The notes beneath the pieces are model-generated. The model saw nothing but the letters and a program-made list of their open reading frames with translations, searched no databases and was not told the origin of the DNA. DNA of 64,000 nucleotides, taken from assembly GCA_963681505.1 (NCBI GenBank), contig OY811993.1, positions 772,562-836,561 on the forward strand, given 5' to 3'. The translations under genes and the position numbers were made by a program. Numbering within the stretch: position 1 is the first letter of the stretch; every line of letters starts with the position of its first letter. Shown in pieces: positions 54,830 through 64,000 of this stretch. The DNA is from Eunapius fragilis. Its lineage: Eukaryota > Porifera > Demospongiae > Spongillida > Spongillidae.

Positions 54830-55882
54830 CTACTGTACATAAAATTCAAACGATTGGATAGCCACGTCTTCATTAGCGACCGTATCATCAGTACACACTC
54901 TCATTTCCAGGTCACCGACAATTGGGCTGGTAAGTCGGTTACAGAACCATGGCTGTCGTTGGTCAGTGCAACATGACGCAGAGGTAGTTCCACAGTTCTT
55001 TCCATCCCAAAGAAGGTCATTGTAGAACGCGGTGCCGACCGTAGCCTGAGGATTCCCCGATTCACAATAGTAATTACTTCCCACAAATGAAGGAGGAGCC
55101 TGTCCCGATCCCGTACAAGGACAGGTAGAGGTATCTGTGTTACTGCTGCCCCCTGTCGTTTGGGATATGCTTGCCGCATATGTCCATATATGGCGTCTCG
55201 GATTATTGCCGTACGTTATGCTAATCCCGTCAACGTAATACGAATCTATATTGTTGGATGCACTCGTTTTAAAGGCGTTGTCGGATCCTATTTCGTAGCC
55301 CGCCACTTTACCGCACACGGTCTGGTAAGAAAGTCCAAAGGTGGGAATAGTCAATGACGCGCAACTGGTGGCCGCATTCTTGGAACACAGTCGGCCGAGA
55401 CCAGTGACACCGGAAGACGTATACAGTTTGAGAGGGGTCGGGCACGGCGGCTGTGATGCGTCCAGCATGTTTAGCGAGCTTAGGGCCACAAATCCGTTAT
55501 TAATTAGAGGACTGAACGACGAAAAGCTTGTGAATGCATCGAATCTGCAATAAACCAGGACTGCGTTACCTGTTGCGCTCGTGACCCAATACTGTCCATT
55601 CGGCCTGCTGTTGTTTGTAGAGTATATTTGCTGGCAGGAGGTAGCCGGCTTGTCCTGAGCAGTTCCCAAAGAAGCCAGGCAGTTCTGAAAGGTACTGACT
55701 AGTGTTTCCATGTTGCTGCCAATTTGGTTGGTTACAGCACTCAGGCCAGTTTGAGTAGGGCATGCCGAATTGACGAAGGTTGGCGTTTGTGTCCTCGGCA
55801 CGCACGGCAGAACACAGGAACACCTGTGTACGCAGCTGATGGTGATCAGTATCAACACCGCTGAGAAAACGACTGCCTTCAT
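54830..55882 (-). CDS. Secreted fibrinogen-like protein, 350 aa
   Basis: Intact single-exon frame on the minus strand. I prefer the ATG at 55882 because it starts a clear signal peptide (MKAVVFSAVLILITISCVHR, cut near residue 22-23); the longer upstream frame runs into a transposon terminal repeat. Then a short Cys-rich linker, a helical stretch (GLSAVTNQIGSNMETLVSTF), and from Cys83 a fibrinogen-C-terminal-like domain: SCQQIYSTNNSRPNGQYWV, AVLVYCRFD, later HIWTYAA, CPCTGSG, FYNDLLWDGKNC, CCTDQRQPWFCNRL and LEMRVCTDDTVANEDVAIQS. This W.....C..C....P..FC..L.......E.R.C.D....+ED..+... ending is frequent in sponge and cnidarian secreted proteins of unknown ligand; adhesion or lectin-like recognition is likely. 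Twelve or more Cys suggest disulfides. Confidence 0.85.
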   Translation of the reverse strand: MKAVVFSAVLILITISCVHRCSCVLPCVPRTQTPTFVNSACPTQTGLSAVTNQIGSNMETLVSTFQNCLASLGTAQDKPATSCQQIYSTNNSRPNGQYWVTSATGNAVLVYCRFDAFTSFSSFSPLINNGFVALSSLNMLDASQPPCPTPLKLYTSSGVTGLGRLCSKNAATSCASLTIPTFGLSYQTVCGKVAGYEIGSDNAFKTSASNNIDSYYVDGISITYGNNPRRHIWTYAASISQTTGGSSNTDTSTCPCTGSGQAPPSFVGSNYYCESGNPQATVGTAFYNDLLWDGKNCGTTSASCCTDQRQPWFCNRLTSPIVGDLEMRVCTDDTVANEDVAIQSFEFYVQ

Positions 55883-55966
55883 GGAACGCCCACTTCTGAA
55901 TCTGACAGCCCACCGTGCATGTACATATTCACGCATACATATGATTTTAATTAAGCATCGCATAGA
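55883..55966 (-). promoter_or_regulatory. Short upstream region of the fibrinogen-like gene
   Basis: Only 84 nt separate the start codon from the transposon terminal repeat. An AT-rich TTAATTAAAATC lies 60-70 nt upstream and could serve as a core promoter element, but the promoter may lie within the terminal repeat. Confidence 0.3.
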
Positions 55967-57723
55967 GCGCGTCTTTTTACTGCAAAGACACACAAAGACA
56001 AACAAAGACAAACCAGAAGGCAAAAAGACACGTGAGGATGCTACAAAGAAACAAATACACTGAAAATGCTCGCTACCTGACATATAACAATTTTCGCTAA
56101 AATCTGCACAAAGACATTCAGCCACACGTCTGTATTCAATTGACATCCACAAAGACACTTCAATACCATTCTAGACCCGACATCGTTTTTAAAAAGTAGT
56201 CTGATTGCTCGATTATTGATATCAATCATAACATTTATTGTAATTCTAGTCTCGTACTCAGACCCACTTTACAGTAGTAAATAAAACTACATCATCAATA
56301 AAAACAATTTGGGCTCTGCATAATGAAATGCCAAATTCAGTTAACAGTACTGAAACACCTGTCTGCTGCAACACTATATTTATTTGTGATTTGTACGCAA
56401 TCCGTGGCCATGCACTGGATTTCTGTGATGGCTTCTTTCCAGCATTTTGTTTGTGTAGTAGAAAGTTCTTTTGTAGATGTTATGTACTTATTAGCAGGTG
56501 GGATGTGTATAGTCTTCAAGAAGTTATGAAAGTGGGCATTTGGTCTTTTTAGACCACTTCACCCACCTGTAAAAGAAAAAGGTAATTATAGGCCACTATA
56601 AATAAAAAAATAAATAAACTTTGTACCTTTCAACTGATACAACAAATCAAGCCGGTAGCATCCTATAGTTTCCTGTTCCATATGTTGCTCGTCTGAGATC
56701 TATCAACCTTCTTTTTACAACCTTGTACAACTTTGAAACCATTTCATGCATCACTACAGGATTCCAATCAAAATCAGCTTTAAAGACACTAACTGTTTAT
56801 TGACTCACAGTTATTATTGGTCCACATTTGAAATTTTCTTGACTTCCTTAGTTGTGGTTTTACAACTGATGACATTAGTTCCTCTGCTCTTGTTTCAAAA
56901 CTAAAACTACTGTCAGAGTTAGTCAAACTTTCTGAGCCAAACAAAACAGTAAAAAAAGTACTGTAATCTGTTTTAGACACTGACTTTGTCAATGAGATAT
57001 TTGATGATATTTTCACGAAGATGCTTTGTGCACAAATATGATATGATAGGCATATCGATGACTGTTGCTAATGCCTGCATGGTCCAAGATTTCCATATGA
57101 TTCTATGAAATAAGATTCGATAGCTATACAAGACCTCAGAATTCAGTGCTGCTTTGCTAATGAGCCAATGTGAAATCGAAGCTCCCAATACCATTTTCCC
57201 TACACAGAAAACAGTGATAAAGAACTCTTGAAGACAGACCCAAAACCTATCAAAATGTGAAGACATCGTGCTCGTTAATGAGTGTACAACTTAAACGGAA
57301 AATAGAATGATACTGACGAAGCGTCGATTTACCTCTCCTTCACTCTCTGTAAGCCCATCAAATCCATAATGAACCCATTCCCAACATCTACAATATTCAA
57401 TGCTTTCTTCTCGGCATGCCTCGTGGCACTTCAGACATGACATCTTTAATAAATATTAAATCACGATTGATATCAAAAATCGAGCGATTGGACAACTTTT
57501 TTAAAACGATGTCGGGTCTAGAATGCATGGTATTGAAGTGTCTTTGTGGATGCCAATTGAATACAGACGTGTATAGCTGAAGGTCTTTGTGCAAATTTTA
57601 TCGATAATTGTTATATGTCAGGTAGCGAGCATTTTCAGTGTCTGTTTATTTGTAGCATCCTCACGTGTCTTCATGCCTTCTGGTTAGTCTTTTTTGTGTG
57701 TCTATGCAGTAAAAAGACGCGCC
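55967..57723. mobile_element. Duplicated element, copy 2, with ~260-bp TIRs
   Basis: Left repeat 55967-56228 begins GCGCGTCTTTTTACTGC; right repeat about 57461-57723 ends with its reverse complement. Both contain AAGACAC...CAAAGACACTTCAATACC-type sequence. The interior matches copy 1 (27277-28690) at high identity but lacks ~250 bp of the coding remnant. Both copies are non-autonomous as seen. Confidence 0.75.
56973..57266 (-). pseudogene. Truncated vertnin/OTU-like fragment
   Basis: Contains TMQALATVIDMPIISYLCTK and HLRENIIKYLIDKVS as in copy 1, but the first half (GDE..ELR.R) is deleted and replaced by an unrelated short run. See copy 1 for the family argument. Confidence 0.4.
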
Positions 57724-57995
57724 CACTGTATTATGCAGCTTGATTCTCCCGGCCCGGTATTAATACATTGAGGTGCTGGTGCATGGAGTATAAATATTCC
57801 ATTACTGATTGGAAAACATTAACATTACAACTGACCGAAGAAAAAACCTATTAGAAGAAATGCCGTATCCTATATACGTATACATGCATAGGATCTTTAA
57901 TTTACATAGAGCGGGTCAGATTTAAAACGAGATTTCGAAATCACTGTGTTTCGAAATCAATTTCAGATTTCTGCCTGCTGGTATAATGTCTAATT

Positions 57996-58015
57996 AATGG
58001 TACGTACGTACCATT
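57996..58015. repeat. 20-bp perfect palindrome
   Basis: AATGGTACGTACGTACCATT. Confidence 0.9.
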
Positions 58016-58084
58016 AAAATTAGAGTGGTGTTTAAATCGATGGCTAATAAGTTGGCCTTAACCGGGCGGCTTGCATGTGGTTCA

Positions 58085-58245
58085 GTCAATCGGTGTGCGT
58101 CTTCTGTGTGTTTAGCGTACGAGTGTGCGTGTTTAGTGTATGAGTGCGCGTGTTTAGTGTATGAATGCGCGTGTTTAGTGTATGAGTAAATGAGCGCGTG
58201 TTTAGTGTATGAGTGCGCGTGTTTAGTGCATGAGTGCACGATCTA
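58085..58245. repeat. Minisatellite, ~23-24-bp unit
   Basis: GTGTTTAGTGTATGAGTGCG-type units, about 6-7, expanded relative to the related array behind copy 1 (28985-29060). Confidence 0.85.
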
Positions 58246-58507
58246 AAGTAGACCTGAATGTGTTTGCGCAAAACGTATAGAAAGCTAAACTGCAAGGCAA
58301 TATAGTAGAACAGGGTTTCACTTGATGTAGGTAAGAACGACATTATCGTACAGCTGGAAATAGTTGATGGGCGTGGCTGACTAGATGGTGTCAGTGATAG
58401 ATAGTGATCTAGATGAGGTAGAAATTTGAGTTCTTGCTGCATGAGAATGGAATGTTAGATAAAACATCCATGGCATATCTAAAACGATGGTACAATAGAT
58501 CTAGCAT

Positions 58508-58575
58508 CCAGATGTGACTCGAAAATTTCGGGGACGCCTTTATATTATGCGACGTAATGTTGGATCTACTTGTAG
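58508..58575. repeat. Inverse copy of 36195-36280
   Basis: See that entry. The minisatellite at 58700-58880 is likewise the inverse of the one at 35519-35822. Confidence 0.7.
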
Positions 58576-58694
58576 AGGAAAGTCATGGGGAAGTCGAAGA
58601 GATGTATTTCTCGAGTCAACTACACTGTAAATTCGGCGACATGATATCAGATGATTACTCGTTAACTAATTAGTGCACCGTGTTTCACATGATT

Positions 58695-58880
58695 GCACAT
58701 AGAGAAGTGTCACATGCACATGAATCGAAGGTGTCACATGCAAATGACAAGGTGTCACATGGACATATAGAGGTGTCACATGCACATATAGAGGTGTCAC
58801 ATGCACATATAGGTGTCACATGCACATATAGAGGTGTCACATGCACAAAGAGGTATCATATGCACATATAAAGGTATCAA
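58695..58880. repeat. Minisatellite, AGGTGTCACATGCACATATA unit
   Basis: About eight units of 19-21 bp, inverse of the 35.5-kb array. Confidence 0.88.
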
Positions 58881-58892
58881 GTTTGGTCTATA

Positions 58893-59351
58893 ATGATATT
58901 TCATGACACCGCATCTCATGATCATGACAGGTTCTTCAAAGTTCGAAACTTAATGACGGATACCTTCAATGCTGGGTACATATTATGTGCGGACGAACTA
59001 TGTGATATGGTTTGGGGGAATGGCATCCTGAAGGAATGCCACAAAATAGCGAGGAAACCCAGGGGTATGACATGTGCGGCTGATTGCATTACAGGAATAA
59101 TGGTGTTCTTGGAGATTTGTGAATTTAAAGAAGGTGTGTCATGTAAGAAATTCACTGGTCCAAATGTGAATAAGTCCACAGTAACCACGCTACGGCTTAC
59201 TGAGCAGTGGTTTGGATCTTGGAGAATTATCATAGGCGATTTATGTTTTGTAAGCATAACCACTGCTATTGCTTTGTACGAACATTGTCTATATTTTATT
59301 GGCCTTGTGAAGACAGGTTACAGGGAATTCCCTATATGTGGCTATACGTAA
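58893..59351 (+). pseudogene. piggyBac-like transposase, central catalytic fragment
   Basis: Uninterrupted 152-codon frame: RFFKVRNLMTDTFNAGYILC, DELCDMVWGNG, HKIARKPRGMTCAADCITGI, LRLTEQWFGSWRIIIGDLCF, TAIALYEHCLYFIGLVKTGY and REFP. The order (R....VR........N, D(E) with a W.G box, KI.RKPRG, LT..W.GSGR...GD..F.S..TA..L...GL.FIG.VKT....P) is the DDE_Tnp_1_7 domain of piggyBac transposases, including the expected acidic positions in DEL, ADC and GDL. Both the N-terminus and the C-terminal Cys-rich end are missing, so it is a fragment, although this part is free of stops. It differs from the piggyBac N-terminal piece at 15.3-15.8 kb in coverage, so the two cannot be compared directly. Confidence 0.75.
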
Positions 59352-59419
59352 ACTGCTGCCAGCACTTCACGTTATGAACAAATAATGAAAACATTCTCAA
59401 TACGAGAAGGTTGGTGGCA

Positions 59420-59610
59420 TATAGGAATCAAAGGTGATGGTGGTGTAAAAAGCAAGGGAACAAGGCTTCTGATTGAAAAGGAGAAATGAAATAGACCTAT
59501 ATTAGCAACATGTTGTCATATTTAAATGTGCGCGTCTATTTCATTTCTCCTTTTCAATCAGAAGCCTTGTTCCCTTGCTTTTTACACCACCATCACCTTT
59601 GATTCCTATA
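59420..59610. repeat. Long hairpin 1: perfect 77-bp arms
   Basis: Arms 59420-59496 and 59534-59610 are exact reverse complements; loop 37 nt. The outer part of the arm contains GGTGGTGTAAAAAGCAAGGG; the inner ~40 bp (CTTCTGATTGAAAAGGAGAA...) is private to this hairpin. Confidence 0.95.
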
Positions 59611-59615
59611 CAAGT

Positions 59616-59897
59616 AGATAAAAAATTTCTCTTTGAGAAATAGAGTGGGATGTAGGATTGCATGGGATTGGGGGTGTAAAAAGCAAGGAAACAAGACACA
59701 TTATGGATTGGTACCAGAATACAACAAGACGGTCCTACATTTAGCCAAGAACCATGCACTTTGAATTTCAATTAGCTAAACGTAGGACCGTCTTGTATTC
59801 TGGTACCAATCCATAATGTGTCTTGTTTCCTTGCTTTTTACACCACCAATCCCAATCCTACATCCCACTCTATTTCTCAAAAAGAAATTTTTTATCT
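59616..59897. repeat. Long hairpin 2: ~130-bp arms
   Basis: Arms 59616-59747 and 59771-59897 pair with few differences (a small insertion CATG and CAA in the left arm); loop about 23 nt. It also contains GTGTAAAAAGCAAGGAAACA, followed by a different inner sequence (ACACATTATGGATTGGTACC...). It starts 5 bp after hairpin 1. Confidence 0.93.
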
Positions 59898-59899
59898 AT

Positions 59900-61440
59900 G
59901 TGTTCCTTGCTTTTTTTTCCTATCATGCAGAGGGATTGGTTAGTTGTCTTGAAGGAGTGACAGGTAGCCTCACCAAATAACGCAATATAATTGTGCCAAT
60001 TAAGTTAGCATCATCTGTAATTAAGATTTCATCGGCATTCGACAATGTTACGTAATTGTGGTTCCCAACGATGTTTGCAGAGGCTGCTGCTGTGCCACCA
60101 GGCCTGATTGCTTATGCGAGGTTTGTTCGTAGCATCTGTGGTGACGCAGCGCGTGCGTAAATGCCTTTTCACATGTTTATTTGATCAAAAAACACATCTT
60201 ATTTTTAGTAAAAATTAGCATGTGCAATTCTTAAACGAGAACCCGCCTCGCCTTGTACGTCCCCCCCCCCCCTCCCCCCCCCCCCCCCCCCCTCCGTACG
60301 GATAAAAATAATGTGCCTCAACTGAAGCAGGAGTGGGAGGGACGGATCAGCTGTGGCAAGTGAAGCAGGAACAGGAGGAACGTCGATGCTGCTGTACATA
60401 CCCGCTATCTTCTATTGTAGGATCCATATCTGTATTTAAAAGAAAAGTACACGAAACCATATTCGCACCCCCATATTATGGTCTTACAGCTGAATAGAAC
60501 AACCAATGATTCGGAGATTACCTTTATATATACTGCTGCACCTCATTGGTGGGAAATTAAAAATAGTTGACTTATCAAACCTGAGGCGAGGCTTCAAATG
60601 GACGTGTTAATTACGGTTGCAATGCAATGCTGATAAAGTGACATTAAAGTCCTGCCTCCTATCATACTTTTTTTGGGTGATGTAAAATTATCATTATTCC
60701 AATTGTACATAATTCACTGAGTAATGAGTTCGTACTTTATGGTTTTCTCACATGTGGAAGCATGAAGTATTATACAATAACAAACACAACAACTTGTGAA
60801 TCAGAGTTAGCATAAGGTATAGACTTGGTACCTAACCTTCCACTAACAGGCTACACCTAACGAAGTCAGGCTACACCCAATTAGATCCTGTACCGTATAT
60901 GCATTGCATACATGATTAAGTTTGACATAACAGTTCATATGCTACCATCGCTAATTCAACTCAAGTACCCCATCTCTTGACAATCATCAGCATATGGACA
61001 CACTAATTTAAATTTTTATTGGTTGTGGAAGGTTTATGCACATATACGCTAGCATCGCTACGCCCCAAGCAAACTGACATGCATGCTAATTATATGGGAT
61101 GTATACTAAGCATTACACATTTGCACATATAACCTTTTGTACATAACCTTCCCTTAAAAAACCTTGAACACATTTATGTTTGGAATTACAGTGCTATGCC
61201 ATCTTATTCTGCTACTTAGTCGCAGTGTGACATACATTGTCAGAAGCCAGCTAGAGCTGAAGTGTTGTGTCAACAGTTACAGGTGTTAATGTAACATCTG
61301 GAGCAATGATTCAGCATGCTAAGGCAGGCATGAAGTGCTAATCCCTAGCCTGCATGACATGTGATACCAGGAGCAGGACTCAAAGTTTAGATCCAGTATT
61401 CCTCATCCTCCATAAAAAACCCAGCTCACCCTTACCATTG
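59900..61440. other. No supported gene
   Basis: Contains C-rich tract 60260-60294. Short frames without protein-like pattern. Confidence 0.35.
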
Positions 61441-61469
61441 TTATACTGCTATTGTGGGGTATTATATTG

Positions 61470-61866
61470 AGGGGTGTTCATACACAGTTCTCATCACAAA
61501 TGTCTGCATTTAGGTCACGATTAATGTGGCAACAATTACCAAGGTCACCTAGTGCTACTCTAATGTCCGCTACAGGCTTTGTGAAAAGTAACTTTATTTT
61601 TACAACAATATCTACCTCTCGGTCCTCTCCATCACTCAAGAGTCTACAATGACAGGTGCAAAGCCACTTTTTGGGACGGTCCCTGCTTTCACCCTTATTT
61701 TATCCTTTATTTCATTAGCTACAACACACCAGCCATTAGTGCCAACAGGGATTGCTAACATTCTAGTGCGTACTTTTGTCAGCCAACCATTCATGTGCTT
61801 CTTTAAAATCTTCAACAACCTTTTTTTGTACGTTTTATTGCTATTTAGTGTCTTTTCAAGCAACAT
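61470..61866 (-). pseudogene. Unidentified coding remnant
   Basis: Minus strand: a 76-codon frame with ILKKHMNGWLTKVRTRMLAI and GWCVVANEIKDKIRVKAGTV, ending at a stop near 61636; a second frame continues as RLLSDGEDREVDIVVKIKLL and ALGDLGNCCHINRDLNADIC. The change of frame at about 61640 suggests a broken gene. Not recognised. Confidence 0.25.
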
Positions 61867-62104
61867 ACACCCTGCCTTTTATCAACTCTTGGTTCAAAGA
61901 GACAAAACCTAAACATTAAATTACTTTATTTTATACACCCTGCCTTTTATCATCCCTTGAGAGTAAAAATTAACTTTATTTTACCTAACTTTTCATTACA
62001 GTTAAGTTACACATCAGAATGCTCAGTAATTTACTCACTTATTTCACCACAGTACTTGTTACACTATACTTACGGTGGCCCGGTAGGTCGCGGGTACGAG
62101 CAGC

Positions 62105-62325
62105 GGTTTGAGAGCGTACGAGCAACGGTCTGAGAGCAAAATTGCGTACGGTCCGAGAGCAAAATTGCGTACGGTTCGAGAGCAAAATTGCGTACGGTCC
62201 GAGAGCAAAATTGCGTACGGTTCGAGAGCAAAATTGCGTACGGTCCGAGAGCAAAATTGCGTATGGTCTGAGAGCAAAAACGCGCAGGAGCTGAGAGCAA
62301 AAATGCGTACGAGCTGAGAGCAGTT
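62105..62325. repeat. Minisatellite, 22-bp unit, ~9 copies
   Basis: Unit GCGTACGGTCCGAGAGCAAA plus ATT; GGTCC/GGTTC variants alternate in the central copies. The outer copies are degraded. Confidence 0.93.
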
Positions 62326-62329
62326 GTTT

Positions 62330-63330
62330 ACATATGGATTTAGGCATTACGCCATTTGTTTTTTTTTTTCTTTAAAAAAAAAAAAAAAGGCTTCCAGATG
62401 CATCGCTAGGCGCTAGCGTCATCCGTTTGTAACTTTTCCAAGGGCTGTTAACTTGTCCAAGGCTAGGGCTGGACATTTAGTTTGATAATTAGAGCGTTAC
62501 GGTATATGGTGTAGAAATCATGGCGGTTAGCCTCATTATCGACACCATATGTTCAACGATGTGCCTTGCAAGATACTTACATCTGGTGTTATTATAAACA
62601 TATGCAGTAGTACCAGCAATCATCTGGCTTCAAGACACACACCTGAAAAGATAAATAACGCTTTCCAATTAATACACGCGCCACGTTTTCATAGGCATAT
62701 GACATACGGCAAGATCGAATAGGTATGAAAGATGCGCGAATTGCATGTAGCTGCCAATTTTCCCACATATAAGTTTGACATATAGACAATGTGAAAGCTT
62801 CAAGTAGTTAGTTTATGTCGTCCACTAAGCACGGCCGACTGTTTTCGGCCTGAACGGGCTGCCTGTTTTCATTGAATAATCATGACACGTACAATGGAGT
62901 ACCATTGCCAACACGTTCAGCTGCATTGCCATATCGAGAAATCGCCATTCATCGGTGGTCATCTTGCATCAAATTGAATTATAAATTATCTCATAAAATT
63001 CTAAAAACCGATGTAAATGTACACTGTTATTTTCACTGCAATAGAGTTAAGCAATGTTATGCGAAAATCAAGGCAAGAATCTAATTACTCCCGCATCTGA
63101 TTATAAATTCAGCTTCGTTTATTAATCAGGAGCTACGGTAGTTGACCCGGATCGTGAAATCATTAAAAAACGCGACCCGCGTATAGCTCGCGTACCAAGA
63201 AACGGATAGTTTAGCACTTTAGCTCTTTGTTCCTATCGATCCTGACAGAAGGCAACGGCGGTCATTTTTTATGACGTGTAAATGTAACAGAACCAAAAGA
63301 AGTGCTAAACATAGGATTTTTGTCTCATTA
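62330..63330. other. No supported gene
   Basis: A T/A homopolymer pair at 62359-62388 can form a short hairpin. Otherwise unremarkable AT-rich sequence. Confidence 0.35.
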
Positions 63331-63333
63331 CCC

Positions 63334-63412
63334 TTTTCTCAAAACCTTGTTCCCTTCCTTTTTACACCACCTTTGCCTCCAATTCCTATATCCCACCAAC
63401 TATCTCGTTAGA
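63334..63412 (-). repeat. Single-arm relative of the twin hairpins
   Basis: On the minus strand it reads GTTGGTGGGATATAGGAATT, then GGTGGTGTAAAAAGGAAGGG and AACAAGG, close to the outer part of hairpins 1 and 2, followed by yet another private sequence. No full opposite arm is present. Confidence 0.7.
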
Positions 63413-64000
63413 GAATGTTTTTCTTTACTTGTGAATTTTCGGATTGAATAACTACTCACATGATCACGTGCAGTAATGGCCAGACTAAATCGGATGGAGT
63501 TTCTGCTAGTTATGTTGCCACACGTTACGAAGTGCATATGCATACGCTCTAGCTCTTTGATACTAAGGCTATTGCAATCCGTTTCATCACTGATAGTTTC
63601 TATGCGTAAAAACGCTCAAACTACTATGCAAAGCTTATGCTTATCCCGATGCGCCTTGGAGTATATACATATATAGCTGGGCACTAGCCAGTGAATTTGT
63701 ACACCCCCCCACGTGCACCCCCCTCGAAACTCGCCACTGCACACGCGCGCCAGTCATGGTGCTATACTGGTAACTCCATCTGTTGATTCATCGATGTTAA
63801 CTAGGGTAGGTGTGGGTAAGGTTCTTCCAAATGTGGGGGCATCACCGCATACACACAGAAGTACATATTAGAGCCACTGGTTATGAACTCCCAAATACGG
63901 ATATTCGATTTAATAAAGGGTAACCCCCCCCTCTCCCCTACCTTCCCCAAATTCAGCATGAGTATATTGATTATAAATTGAGTTTGAGTGGTACATGTGT
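63413..64000. other. No supported gene
   Basis: C-rich short tracts at 63704-63723 and 63925-63945. The window ends in unannotated AT-rich sequence. Confidence 0.35.

Noticed and set aside
54830..56158. 442-codon version of the fibrinogen-like protein
   Set aside because: Its first ~70 codons lie in a transposon terminal repeat, and the internal ATG at 55882 starts a clear signal peptide.
62039..62347. Minus-strand frames with a repeated RTQFCSRTVRNFAL-type peptide
   Set aside because: Generated by the 22-bp minisatellite in three frames.

Overview
The window is eukaryotic, non-coding-rich and repeat-dense. It looks like an early-branching metazoan, with a demosponge or similar as my best guess. 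Evidence: short spliced exons with GT..AG borders, an R-SNARE (VAMP) gene fragment, a secreted fibrinogen-like protein of a type common in sponges and cnidarians, an initiator-tRNA-Met-primed Ty3/gypsy element, hAT and piggyBac transposons, vertebrate-type TTAGGG repeats, and many TIR elements ending in G/C tracts. There is no sign of bacterial operons. The species is inferred, not shown.

Layout. 0-10.5 kb: decayed transposon-derived coding pieces (DDE transposase of the QDEST type, a PD-(D/E)XK-like fragment, a CXC-like Cys-rich fragment, an AT-hook plus SAP-like fragment), all broken by frameshifts. 5.9-19 kb: three diverged copies of a minus-strand two-microexon cassette, foldback and TIR elements, and the 5' end of a piggyBac element. 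19.9-22.1 kb: an assembly gap, a GT-bearing satellite and Z-DNA-prone sequence. 23-29 kb: G/C tracts, a small TIR element and the first copy of a 1.5 kb duplicated element with a vertnin/OTU-like fragment. 30-36 kb: two exons of an R-SNARE followed by two large minisatellites. 37.7-38.7 kb: an internal TTAGGG array beside a perfect 41-bp hairpin. 39.5-48.0 kb: a nest, in which a multi-exon hAT transposon carries a young Ty3/gypsy element in one intron, and that element carries a TIR element in its 5' LTR. 48.3-50.6 kb: a cluster of minisatellites and CA/GT tracts. 51.7-53.1 kb: the 3' part of a non-LTR-type reverse transcriptase held between inverted repeats. 54.8-55.9 kb: the only clearly intact host-like gene. 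56-64 kb: the second copy of the duplicated element, now with both ~260-bp TIRs, a piggyBac fragment, two adjacent long perfect or near-perfect hairpins, and a minisatellite.

Most coding signal therefore belongs to mobile elements in different stages of decay. The host gene content I can support is the secreted fibrinogen-like protein and the partial R-SNARE, plus the possible microexon array. The strongest observations are the three-level nest with recognisable target-site duplications, an in-phase -1 slippery heptamer at the gag/pol overlap, the twin hairpins with a shared outer and private inner sequence, the telomere-repeat/hairpin junction, and two separate reverse-transcriptase 3' fragments each sitting inside an inverted repeat.
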